Shown one piece after another: positions 25,417-33,883 of a stretch of DNA of 64,000 nucleotides. The DNA comes from GCA-2706205 sp964215955. Lineage in GTDB: Bacteria > Bdellovibrionota > Bacteriovoracia > Bacteriovoracales > Bacteriovoracaceae. The DNA is taken from the NCBI GenBank assembly GCA_964215955.1, contig CAXPDR010000018.1, forward strand, positions 1 through 64,000, in the 5' to 3' direction. Position 1 is the first letter of the stretch, and each line of letters begins with the position of its first letter. The notes beneath the pieces are model-generated. The model ran no database searches, was not told where the DNA came from, and saw only the letters and a list, made by a program, of their open reading frames with translations. The translations under genes and the position numbers were made by a program.

Positions 25417-26191
25417 CACCATTCTTAAAGTTAATAATCTTAGCCTTAGTTATAACTTCTCACGTTACCAAAGCAAAGGCATAAGAGATTTATTTGTTGA
25501 AATGGTAAATTCTCCAATTAATTTCTTTTTTAATAGAGCTCAAGAAATCGAAATACTTCAAAACATAAACCTAGATATCAAAAAAGGTGAAAGACTAGGG
25601 ATCATTGGTATCAATGGCTCTGGTAAGACCTCCCTTTGTCGAACAATTGCTGGGATGTATGGTGAAAAAAAAGAGATCCAACTCAATGGAAAACTAAGGG
25701 CCATTTTCGATACTGCAAGTGTTGTTCAGCCTGAGCTATCCGGCCGTGAAAATGCATGGATCATAACTAATATTATTTACTCACATTTAAACAAGGAAGA
25801 ACGTGCAGAAATAGTTGAGGACTCATTAAAATTTTCAGAACTCAATGAATTTGTAGATTCACCTTTTAAAGTTTATAGCAAAGGAATGAAGGTTAGGTTG
25901 TTTTTAAGTATTATCTCATCAAAACCAGCTGACCTACTTATTTTGGATGAAGTTTTTAATGGTGCCGATATCTTCTTTAATGAGAAAATTAGTGGACGAA
26001 TTAAAAATGTCATCAATACAAGTGGAGCTGTATTATTTATAAGTCACTCTGAAGAAATAATTAGAGACGTTTGCAACAAAGCTATAGTTTTAGGAAATAA
26101 GAAAGTTCTTTTCGAAGGTGATGTTGAAGATGCTATAAATTTCTACCATGAAGCCTATGGTGAACACATTAAAAATGAAATGCTTCTTTAG
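25394..26191 (+). CDS. ABC transporter ATP-binding protein (Wzt/TagH/KpsT-like)
   Basis: 265 residues. Walker A GINGSGKT is at about 72-79, the signature YSKGMKVRLFLS at about 160, Walker B LLILDEVF and the switch His in FISHS follow. The pre-Walker insert (residues 25-55) is typical of this polysaccharide exporter family. It lacks the C-terminal carbohydrate-binding domain of Wzt from O8/O9a systems, so it is the short type. It overlaps the permease gene and is translationally coupled. Confidence 0.9.
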   Translation: MSSTSTSNTILKVNNLSLSYNFSRYQSKGIRDLFVEMVNSPINFFFNRAQEIEILQNINLDIKKGERLGIIGINGSGKTSLCRTIAGMYGEKKEIQLNGKLRAIFDTASVVQPELSGRENAWIITNIIYSHLNKEERAEIVEDSLKFSELNEFVDSPFKVYSKGMKVRLFLSIISSKPADLLILDEVFNGADIFFNEKISGRIKNVINTSGAVLFISHSEEIIRDVCNKAIVLGNKKVLFEGDVEDAINFYHEAYGEHIKNEMLL

Positions 26192-26200
26192 GCTTTCAAA

Positions 26201-26213
26201 AAGTATTTATTAA
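26201..26213. repeat. left copy of a 13-bp direct repeat flanking an inverted-repeat element
   Basis: AAGTATTTATTAA occurs here and again at 26451-26463, where it encodes the end (NKYF) of the unknown 323-residue protein. The copies bracket the inverted-repeat element. Confidence 0.7.
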
Positions 26214-26227
26214 CCGTCCCCTTTGCG

Positions 26228-26432
26228 TGGGGATGATCTTAAAGTCAAAGTAAACAACTGAAGCACCAGATTGTGTTTGAAACAGATTCGACTAGAAGGC
26301 GTTAGGGCAGTTATTGTTTTTTATGAAAAAAAAGAAAATAAAAAGTCTCAACTCATTGGAAGCTCTTAAAATTATTGTTACAAAAGCGGACTAATCTTTC
26401 GCTTCCAGACTTTGTCTTTAAGATCATCCCCA
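26228..26432. repeat. about 205-bp element bounded by near-perfect 23-bp inverted repeats
   Basis: The left arm (26228-26250) begins TGGGGATGATCTTAAAG and the right arm (26410-26432) is its reverse complement with one mismatch in 23. Complementarity seems to continue imperfectly inward through a GAAGC/GCTTC core to about 26275 and 26385. It lies between two convergent genes, with no transposase inside. It contains one 24-codon frame (26323-26394, Lys-rich) of doubtful meaning. A miniature mobile element, a remnant of an insertion sequence or a structured RNA are the options. Confidence 0.7.
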
Positions 26433-26446
26433 ATCAAGTAGGTAAG

Positions 26447-27418
26447 TTAGAAGTATTTATTAAACAATTTAACGAAATTCTCATTTTGATAAACAGAATA
26501 CAGAGAAGAACTCTTTGCTCCACTTAATCGAAATGGTAAAAAAAACTCAGGAAAACGACTTATATTTAAATCTACTTCATCGATACAAATAGAATGAAAA
26601 GGCGACAGATCATATTCGAGAGACTTATGACTCCACTGGCTCTTTTCCTTCTTTTCCTCAAGTTTAATTCCACCTTTAGACCATAAATGGTGGTCAATAT
26701 AATTATCAAAAACAAAACCATTATTATTGTCTAGGTTAAAAAAACAAAAATTATTATTCTTGTAATTTTTGATAAATTTTTCAGAATCATTTTCAGTTTT
26801 TATTTCGAAACCAAAATTTTCATAGAGGTATTTATGCAATAACAAATTATACTTTTTTCCTTGATTTGAACTATCAGAAAGAAGTGATTCTCTTTGCGGT
26901 ATTAAAAAAGTAACTTTTGAATACTCTGATGCTATTTTCTTTAGTTCCTTAATTCTATCTAGAAAAGCCTCTCCCCAAAATAAATCTTCAACACCAAGAC
27001 CATGTATAATAACTTCACTTTTAGCAGAATCGGACATCTCTCTTTTTGATTTTATAATATAACTTCCAACATACTGACCCCACTGTTTAGGAATTAATCC
27101 CTCAAACTTTTTTGGAATCAACAAAATAGTTCTAAAGTCTTCTGGAGGTATCGGATGGTTTAAAAAGAAGTCCAAAATACCAGCAAAACCATCTCTAACA
27201 ATAATTAGAGGGTATCTTGCTAAGTCATTAAAGTTTCGATACTCGTATAAAAAAGTTGGATTCCCCTCGAAAAAGTATTTCTCAGTAATAGGAAAGTATG
27301 ACCAATATACATCCTTAAAATATTGATCCCTAAAATCAACATTCCATTTTTTATAATGAATATCTCCATTTGCCGAATTTTGAATCAGCTCATCAACTCT
27401 ACTCAGAATAGACATCAT
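26447..27418 (-). CDS. unidentified protein linked to a glycosyltransferase
   Basis: 323 residues, no signal peptide or membrane helix, rich in Phe, Tyr and Trp. I recognise no family. A VIIHGLGVEDLFWGEAFLDR stretch followed by a VTFLIPQ strand resembles a Rossmann-like layout but gives no motif to name. It overlaps the upstream glycosyltransferase gene by 20 nt, so translation is probably coupled, and a shared role in making a surface glycan is likely by context only. Its final codons include the right copy of a 13-bp direct repeat. Confidence 0.65.
   Translation of the reverse strand: MMSILSRVDELIQNSANGDIHYKKWNVDFRDQYFKDVYWSYFPITEKYFFEGNPTFLYEYRNFNDLARYPLIIVRDGFAGILDFFLNHPIPPEDFRTILLIPKKFEGLIPKQWGQYVGSYIIKSKREMSDSAKSEVIIHGLGVEDLFWGEAFLDRIKELKKIASEYSKVTFLIPQRESLLSDSSNQGKKYNLLLHKYLYENFGFEIKTENDSEKFIKNYKNNNFCFFNLDNNNGFVFDNYIDHHLWSKGGIKLEEKKEKSQWSHKSLEYDLSPFHSICIDEVDLNISRFPEFFLPFRLSGAKSSSLYSVYQNENFVKLFNKYF
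26451..26463. repeat. right copy of the 13-bp direct repeat
   Basis: AAGTATTTATTAA, identical to 26201-26213. Such a flanking pair could be a long target-site duplication or a duplicated gene end, but it lies 15-19 bp outside the inverted repeats, so it is not a classic duplication. Confidence 0.7.
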
Positions 27419-28673
27419 ACACCTTAAAATAAAAACTATTAAATTCCCTGTTTGTCTCTAGTCTAAAAAATTCCCAACCTTTTATTATCTGCTCATGAGT
27501 TAACTGAATCATTAAGTCTGAAACCGTTTTAAACTCTCCAACTTCTTTGCCACAGATATCTTTTAATCTTTTTGAGCAGCTTTCAATAGAGAGATAACCA
27601 TCAGCCAGCTCTGATAGTGTGTCTCTTTGAACTTCTTTTTTTAATTTATTAACCAATTTTTGATAACCAGTTTCCAAATCAACTTCAGGTCCAAATTTTG
27701 TAATTTTAGTTGGGATAAAATCAACGAACTTGGTTGAAATATTAAACGAAGCATATCCTGCCCAGTTTGTAAGTAAGCATGGTGTCCCACACATTAATGC
27801 CTCTGCAACAGACATTCCGTAGTCTTCATCATGATAAGTACTTAAGCTCAAAAAAAGTTCTGCTCTATTATACAGGTCAACAAGTCGTTTATTATTTATA
27901 TTTCCTAAAAAAACAATATGATTTTTAAAACTTGAGTATTTATCAATTATTTTACTTATTTCCCTAAAATACTCCCCTTGAAGTTGAGTGTAACTGAGAT
28001 ACATACTCCCCAGTAAATCAAACTCTCCAGCGATGACGAACTTAAAGCTACGATCAATATCACCGCAAGAGATGCCCTTTAGGAAAAGTTCAATTGCTTC
28101 TTTCACATTTTTTTGAAGAGATATTCTTCCCGTATATAAAATAATTCTATCCTCTTTTCCAAGATCAAATTCCTTTTCAACATCTAAAAGCTCTAATTCT
28201 TTTGGATAAAAACTTTTCTTATTAACAGGAAAGGGAGAAACAAAAATAAGTTCATTTTGAGGAATAAACTTTGAAATCATTTTTTTTTGCTTTTCTGAGG
28301 CACAAATATATTTTAAAGGTTTATTTTTCAACATCGAATGAACATGTTTCCACTCTCCCAAAAAAAGCGGATAATCTCCGTACACATGAATTATATACTC
28401 CCTTTCACTCGTTAGTTCTCCTTCTAATTGCTCAAGATGATCAAGAAAAACCATCGGAGTAGGCTGGTGATCAATAAAGATAAGTTTTTCAACTTTTTCA
28501 TCAATCAGCTTTTTTAAATCAGAAATACTTACTTGCCCTTTGGATGAATAATTAATAGAAATTATATTTTCGATGCCATAAGCTTTCTCATAGGCTAAAC
28601 GCAAATTTTTGGAGATTAATGTACAACTAAACCAGTTGGAATCTTCAAATGAGTAAATTAATGCAACTTTCAT
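27399..28673 (-). CDS. glycosyltransferase family 4-like protein
   Basis: About 424 residues. The C-terminal half has the GT-B/GT4 signature: ILYTGRISLQKNVKEAIELF, then HIVFLGNI, a DLYNRAELFLSLSTY helix, and EDYGMSVAEALMCGTPCLLT with the nucleotide-sugar-binding Glu. The N-terminal half begins with a Rossmann strand MKVALIYSF. The ATG at 28673 is preferred (GAGAA upstream) over an in-frame TTG at 28685. It is divergent from the M16 peptidase gene and coupled to the unknown gene downstream. Confidence 0.88.
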   Translation of the reverse strand: MKVALIYSFEDSNWFSCTLISKNLRLAYEKAYGIENIISINYSSKGQVSISDLKKLIDEKVEKLIFIDHQPTPMVFLDHLEQLEGELTSEREYIIHVYGDYPLFLGEWKHVHSMLKNKPLKYICASEKQKKMISKFIPQNELIFVSPFPVNKKSFYPKELELLDVEKEFDLGKEDRIILYTGRISLQKNVKEAIELFLKGISCGDIDRSFKFVIAGEFDLLGSMYLSYTQLQGEYFREISKIIDKYSSFKNHIVFLGNINNKRLVDLYNRAELFLSLSTYHDEDYGMSVAEALMCGTPCLLTNWAGYASFNISTKFVDFIPTKITKFGPEVDLETGYQKLVNKLKKEVQRDTLSELADGYLSIESCSKRLKDICGKEVGEFKTVSDLMIQLTHEQIIKGWEFFRLETNREFNSFYFKVYDVYSE

Positions 28674-28702
28674 GTTTATTCTCAATTATATTGATCAAAT
28701 TC

Positions 28703-28729
28703 AATAGATTATATAGTCTATTATAATAG
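28703..28729 (+). promoter_or_regulatory. possible promoter region of the M16 peptidase gene with palindromes
   Basis: A consensus -10 TATAAT (28722-28727) sits inside the palindrome CTATTATAATAG and next to an AATAGA/TCTATT inverted repeat. No good -35 box at 17 nt is seen. It lies 40 nt upstream of the ATG. Confidence 0.35.
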
Positions 28730-28766
28730 TTTATATATTCAAAAGCACATAAACAATAGGATTCTA

Positions 28767-31331
28767 ATGAAGATCGAAAACCTTACTCTTGAAAATAATT
28801 TAAATACACTATTGATAGATTCACCAAACTCTAATGTTTCTACAATTCAAATATGGTTTAAAGCGGGAAGCTCCTTGGAAGAAAACAAGAATCATGGTAT
28901 CGCCCACTTTCTTGAGCATATGTTTTTCAAAGGAAGTAAAAAATATCCAGATATGATGCTTGCAAAAACGGTAGAGTCATTTGGAGGAGAAATAAATGCC
29001 TTCACCTCCTTTGACTACACATGTTATTACATTAACTCCCCTGCCAACAATACATTAGATTCTGTTGATGTTTTACTTGATATGGTTAGTAATCCATTAT
29101 TTAAACAGGAAGAGCTTATTCCAGAAAGAGAAGTTGTTTTTGAAGAATATAGACGCTCAGTAGATAATGCTTCTCAATTTAATTTTTTTAAATTACAAAA
29201 AAACTCATTTCCTAAATATTATAATCATCCAATTCTGGGTAATGAAAAAAATATTAAAACATTTTCTATAAGCCAACTAAATGAATTTAGAAATAATTTT
29301 TATAATTCAGAAAACGCTTTATTTGTCGTAGCGGGCAAACTTGGAGACAAGGAAAAGTTAATAAAAATAATTAATGAATATAAATTACCAAACGGAAAAG
29401 TATCCCGTTTTCCTAAATTCAATCTTAACAAGAATTCTCAGATCAATATCCATGACAAGCCAGTAAATCAAGCAACTCTAACATTGAACATTCAGGCTCC
29501 TGAATACACAGAAATAAACAGTAGTGCCGAGGATTTAGCACTTAATTGTCTTGCTTATGGAGATATTTCTCCTCTTTATCAAAACCTTGTTGCTGATGGT
29601 TCTCTAGCAAGTGGCGTAAGTGGATCAACAATGTTCTTTAGTCGTGGTGGATGCCACTTTTTAAGATTGGCGTTTCCTCTAGAGAATACAAAGAAAGTAT
29701 TTAATTTACTTCCCAAGATTCTTGAAAAAGTTTTTAAGAATGGCTTTGATCAAGATTCAATTGATAGAATCAGAAATCAATATATCTCTTCAAAAGTCTA
29801 TGAAAAAGAATCTATTGAATCATTTGCATTCGCTCTTGGTCATGGCTTTGCTCAAACAGGTGATATTTACTGCGAAGATGAATTCATTAAAAAGATGAAA
29901 GGCATTTCCAAATCAAAAGTCCTTCATTCACTAGTTGATATTTTTAATAGACCTATTCATGCCACACTTCAGCTGCCACAAGGAAAAGATCACAAGTCTT
30001 ATAAACCAGAAGTTGAAAAACTTATTAAAAAAATTAATTCAGTTGCCTCAAAGACTAAAAATATATCATCAAAATTAAAAATGGTTAGCTCAGAACATGA
30101 CACTGAAGCCAAACTCATTACTCTCAAAAAAGGCGTAAAACTAGTTTATCGCTATAATCCGATGACTCCAACTTTTGTTCTTCACTCTTACTTAAAAGGG
30201 GGGCTCAGTTATGAAAATGAAACAAATAATGGTGTTTACAACCTAATTGCCAAAAATATTAATTATGGTTACAAAGGAAAAAGCTATCTTGATCTTAAAA
30301 ATGATTTAGAAAAAAAATCTTCCTACATTAATGGGTTCTCAGGAAGAAATGCCTATGGTTTAACTTTACATGGACTCACCGAGTTTTCAGATTCATTGAT
30401 TCATCACTATATGAACCTTTTAATCAATCCTACATTTCCTAGTTCTTATTTTAAGCTTGAAAAAGAATTAATTAAAAGGGCCTTATTTTTACAACAAGAG
30501 GATCCAGTAAAGCATTGCTTTAGAAGTTTTAGTAATTTAGTTTTCAACCAACATCCATATGCTATGGACATAATAGGAACAGAAAAAAGCCTAAAAAAAC
30601 TATCTAAGAAGTTGATAAAAGATACACATGAAAATGCATTAGAAAATAATGAACTTGTTTTAACCTATTGTGGAGATCTTGATCTAGATACGGTTCTAGA
30701 AAAACTTAATCCATATCTAGAAAATATCCCGGCAAGGAAAAAGGTTAATCTTCAACCAAAGAATAAAATTTCGGGTAAAAAGAAGCAACATATTCAATTA
30801 GATTTTGATAGAGAGCAGGTTCATATAATGATTGGTAAACCTGCTTTTAAAGTTAAAAGAATGGAAGATCTTTACTTAAAAGTATTCACGACTTTTTTAG
30901 CTGGTCAATCTTCTGAGCTTTTTGTTGAGGTAAGAGATAAACAAGGTTTATGCTATAGTGTTCAACCTCTTCAGAATACTTCCCTAGAAGCAGGTTATTG
31001 GGGAATTTATATAGGAGCCGGACACGATAAGAAAGATCAAGCAATTAAAGCCATCAAAGAGATCTTAAACAAATACCAATCAAAGGGAATGAGTAAAAAA
31101 GATTTTAATACAGTTAAAAAAATGATTCAGGGTCAAAATCTTTTAAATATTCAGACAAATGATGACTATGCAAATTTTTATTCAATTGCAGCTCTTCACA
31201 ACCTTGGTTTTGATTATCAACATGATAGTTTCCAAAAAATTGAAGATATGAATTTTGAAGAATTCAACAAATTTTTAAATAAGTTTCTTATTGATGATTG
31301 GAATATTGTAGAAGTTGGAAAAATGTCCTAG
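28767..31331 (+). CDS. M16 family zinc metallopeptidase, double-domain
   Basis: 854 residues forming two M16 halves (about 1-420 and 445-854). The inverted zinc motif HFLEH is at 47-51 with the distal Glu in REVVFEEYRR near 125. The second half lacks the motif but keeps the substrate-clamping RDKQGLCYSV segment, as usual for fused M16 proteins. No signal peptide, so it may act in the cytoplasm or leave by another route. It is probably an oligopeptidase; substrate unknown. Its TAG shares CTAG with the stop codon of the convergent gene. Confidence 0.92.
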   Translation: MKIENLTLENNLNTLLIDSPNSNVSTIQIWFKAGSSLEENKNHGIAHFLEHMFFKGSKKYPDMMLAKTVESFGGEINAFTSFDYTCYYINSPANNTLDSVDVLLDMVSNPLFKQEELIPEREVVFEEYRRSVDNASQFNFFKLQKNSFPKYYNHPILGNEKNIKTFSISQLNEFRNNFYNSENALFVVAGKLGDKEKLIKIINEYKLPNGKVSRFPKFNLNKNSQINIHDKPVNQATLTLNIQAPEYTEINSSAEDLALNCLAYGDISPLYQNLVADGSLASGVSGSTMFFSRGGCHFLRLAFPLENTKKVFNLLPKILEKVFKNGFDQDSIDRIRNQYISSKVYEKESIESFAFALGHGFAQTGDIYCEDEFIKKMKGISKSKVLHSLVDIFNRPIHATLQLPQGKDHKSYKPEVEKLIKKINSVASKTKNISSKLKMVSSEHDTEAKLITLKKGVKLVYRYNPMTPTFVLHSYLKGGLSYENETNNGVYNLIAKNINYGYKGKSYLDLKNDLEKKSSYINGFSGRNAYGLTLHGLTEFSDSLIHHYMNLLINPTFPSSYFKLEKELIKRALFLQQEDPVKHCFRSFSNLVFNQHPYAMDIIGTEKSLKKLSKKLIKDTHENALENNELVLTYCGDLDLDTVLEKLNPYLENIPARKKVNLQPKNKISGKKKQHIQLDFDREQVHIMIGKPAFKVKRMEDLYLKVFTTFLAGQSSELFVEVRDKQGLCYSVQPLQNTSLEAGYWGIYIGAGHDKKDQAIKAIKEILNKYQSKGMSKKDFNTVKKMIQGQNLLNIQTNDDYANFYSIAALHNLGFDYQHDSFQKIEDMNFEEFNKFLNKFLIDDWNIVEVGKMS

Positions 31332-31846
31332 CTGGCCACTTTATTGGTACTTGGCTTGTTAATTAAATACTCATCATAGTTTTCAAATTTGTTTGACTCT
31401 CCATAGAGTTCTAACAAATTAACTATATTTTCAAATGAACTGGAAAATAATTTATAGAAATTAGGGATATCATAAAAAGTACATTCTAGATGTTCCATAT
31501 GGTTGTATGCCATCTTCCCAATATTAATGAAATAACTTTTATTAAGAAGTTTACCTTTCAGATATTCTGGAAAAAGACCCATTTGGACAAGGATACTATC
31601 TCCTACATCTTTGTATATTTTTTTTCTTTCTTCATCAGTTTTCTGTTGTGCTTCGACAAATGTATAGCCAAGACCTTTATCGGGTTGAAAGAATTTTTGA
31701 GAATGGGCATAGTCTTCTAATGTGATGGCTGAATAATAGACAAATTCCTGCGGAAGTGGGCAAATTACTTTCTTATTCAATTGATCTAGCTTTGAATAAA
31801 AATATTGATTTAATGTCTTATCAGAAAAATTAAAATCCCTCATCAA
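31328..31846 (-). CDS. unidentified cytoplasmic protein
   Basis: 172 residues with no signal peptide and a largely helical, aromatic-rich sequence. I recognise no domain. A central KGLGYTFVEAQQKTDEERKK block and a YNHMEHLECTFYD block could carry metal ligands (His, Glu, Cys), but this is only a visual impression. It may start at the second Met. It stands alone between the M16 gene and the carboxylase operon. Confidence 0.6.
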   Translation of the reverse strand: MMRDFNFSDKTLNQYFYSKLDQLNKKVICPLPQEFVYYSAITLEDYAHSQKFFQPDKGLGYTFVEAQQKTDEERKKIYKDVGDSILVQMGLFPEYLKGKLLNKSYFINIGKMAYNHMEHLECTFYDIPNFYKLFSSSFENIVNLLELYGESNKFENYDEYLINKPSTNKVAS

Positions 31847-31946
31847 GTCTTATTATAACACAATGAGACATAATTTAATGAGGGAAAATTTGTTTATTTA
31901 AAATGTTTAACTATTTAGAATCACGACAAAATAACTAATGGCTATT

Positions 31947-32441
31947 TTATTCTTCAATCTCGATCATCAGGTGACCAGATTCAAGCACTTGCCCTTCTTC
32001 GACATGTACTGCTTTTACAATTCCATCAATACCAGCTTTAATTTCATTTTCCATTTTCATGGCCTCTAAAATAATAAGAGTATCTCCAGTATTAACCATT
32101 GCACCTTCAGAAGTCATCACTTTAATGATCTTACCCGGCATATCAGTAATCAAATCACCTGCATTTGCATTTGAAAGACCTGATGGTTTAAATCCTCTAT
32201 ATACACTTATAGATTCATTAACGTTAACTAGGCCAGATTTTGATGAAACTTTTGGAAGCTTATTCCAATTAACATTATCTTCAGAAATAAAAGACTTACC
32301 AGCTAAGTCCCTAACGAAAAACTCTTTATTGACTGATTCACCATCAGAAACTTTAACTCTTCTGGTTTTTTTTGCTTTCGAAATAAACGAAAGATCAAAA
32401 GAGACTTCCTTCCCATCAGCGTTTATTATGTAGTACTTCAT
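31947..32441 (-). CDS. biotin carboxyl carrier subunit of an acyl-CoA carboxylase
   Basis: 164 residues. The last 70 form a biotinyl domain with EAMKMENEI, the biotinylated Lys being residue 129. The first 90 residues are a linker domain unlike AccB, as in carriers of propionyl- or methylcrotonyl-type carboxylases. It shares its first base with the stop of the carboxylase gene upstream. It is the expected substrate of the biotin ligase at 1766-2464. Confidence 0.88.
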   Translation of the reverse strand: MKYYIINADGKEVSFDLSFISKAKKTRRVKVSDGESVNKEFFVRDLAGKSFISEDNVNWNKLPKVSSKSGLVNVNESISVYRGFKPSGLSNANAGDLITDMPGKIIKVMTSEGAMVNTGDTLIILEAMKMENEIKAGIDGIVKAVHVEEGQVLESGHLMIEIEE

Positions 32442-33868
32442 TATTCCTCTCTCAATGCCTGCATTTCAATTGAAATGGCTTTTAAGTATAAGTTATTACT
32501 TACGGCTAAACTCTCAACTTTTTCTTGAGGTTTAACCTCGCTAATATAATTAGTAGTATATGATCCGGCTACAAAATTCTCTTGGTCTATAATTATTTCA
32601 TGAAGAGCTGTGTTTGTTTTAATACCATCTATATGAAGGTTTTTTATAGCATTTTTAGCCTTTCTTAAGGCTACTTCACGATTTAAACCGTGAACAATCA
32701 GTTTTCCAATCATTGGATCAAAATCAGGCTTAACTTCAAATCCATCATAAATGCAATGATCAAACCTAACACCTTGAGGAAATGTATAATCAAAGGCTAC
32801 GACCTTTCCTGGAGCAGGAAGCATAGTGACAGGATCTTCAGCACAAATTCGACACTCGATCGAGTGACCAAGCTTTTGAATATCCCCTTGAGATTTAATA
32901 TCTAAGTCTTCACCAAGAGCGGCTTTAATCATATTAGCAACCAGATCGATCCCTGTTATCTGCTCAGTAATAGGATGCTCTACCTGAATTCTTGTATTCA
33001 TTTCTAAAAAATAAAAAGATTTATCTTCGCCCATGATGAACTCAACAGTTCCCGCTGAATCGTAATCAACAGCTTGAGCAAGTTTAATTGCGGTTTCACA
33101 AATATTTAATCTTAGCGCTTCATCATCCGCTATAAATGGAGAAGGTGCTTCTTCAATGATTTTTTGGTGTCTTCTTTGAACAGAACATTCTCTTTCGAAA
33201 CAGTGATAAATATTTCCTTTTTTATCTGCAATGATTTGAACTTCAATATGATGAGGATTTACAATAAACTTTTCAACTAATACACCAGGGTTCCCAAAGC
33301 TTGAGAGCGCTTCCCTTCTAACCGCTTCAAAGTTCTTTTCAAGTTCAGATTCATCATTACAGACTCGCATTCCTTTACCACCACCACCGGCAACAGCTTT
33401 TAAAAGAACTGGATACTTAATTTCTGCAGCTATTTTTTTGGCTTCATCTGCTGATTCTATTTCACCAGTTGATCCTGGAACGACTGGAACCCCTGCATCT
33501 TTTGCCATCTGCTTAGAGATCGCCTTATCACCCATTTTCTCAATGGCATTAGCATTAGGTCCAATAAATAAAACACCTAAATCTGAAAGCTTCTGAGCAA
33601 AAACAGTATTTTCAGAAAGAAACCCATAACCAGGATGAACAGCGTCTATTTTATGTTCTTTTATTAAATCAAGGATCTGATCCATATTTAAATAAGTTTC
33701 AGTATTATTACTCCCCTTTAAATGAACCCATTGATCACAATACTCAAGGTGGGGTGCTTCTAATTCATTATCTGTCCAAAACCCAACAGCAATATGCCCA
33801 AGCTCTTTGATCGCTTTGGCTACTCTAATTGCAATTTCACCTCTATTACAAATTAAAATCTTTTTCAT
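32441..33868 (-). CDS. biotin carboxylase subunit of an acyl-CoA carboxylase
   Basis: 475 residues of the AccC/PccA N-terminal type, which carboxylate carrier-bound biotin using ATP and bicarbonate. It has ILICNRGEIAIRV, the glycine-rich AVAGGGGKGMRV ATP loop, and MNTRIQVEHPITEQITG catalytic motif. Full length for a stand-alone subunit. It lies 15 nt downstream of the carboxyltransferase gene. Propionyl-CoA is the likely acceptor by operon type; acetyl-CoA or other acyl-CoAs are not excluded. Confidence 0.92.
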   Translation of the reverse strand: MKKILICNRGEIAIRVAKAIKELGHIAVGFWTDNELEAPHLEYCDQWVHLKGSNNTETYLNMDQILDLIKEHKIDAVHPGYGFLSENTVFAQKLSDLGVLFIGPNANAIEKMGDKAISKQMAKDAGVPVVPGSTGEIESADEAKKIAAEIKYPVLLKAVAGGGGKGMRVCNDESELEKNFEAVRREALSSFGNPGVLVEKFIVNPHHIEVQIIADKKGNIYHCFERECSVQRRHQKIIEEAPSPFIADDEALRLNICETAIKLAQAVDYDSAGTVEFIMGEDKSFYFLEMNTRIQVEHPITEQITGIDLVANMIKAALGEDLDIKSQGDIQKLGHSIECRICAEDPVTMLPAPGKVVAFDYTFPQGVRFDHCIYDGFEVKPDFDPMIGKLIVHGLNREVALRKAKNAIKNLHIDGIKTNTALHEIIIDQENFVAGSYTTNYISEVKPQEKVESLAVSNNLYLKAISIEMQALREE

Positions 33869-33883
33869 AAAATTTTCTCCGAA

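Noticed and set aside
31328..31331. Shared CTAG stop of two convergent genes as a special signal
   Set aside because: Overlapping palindromic stops occur by chance in compact genomes, and no other structure is seen there.
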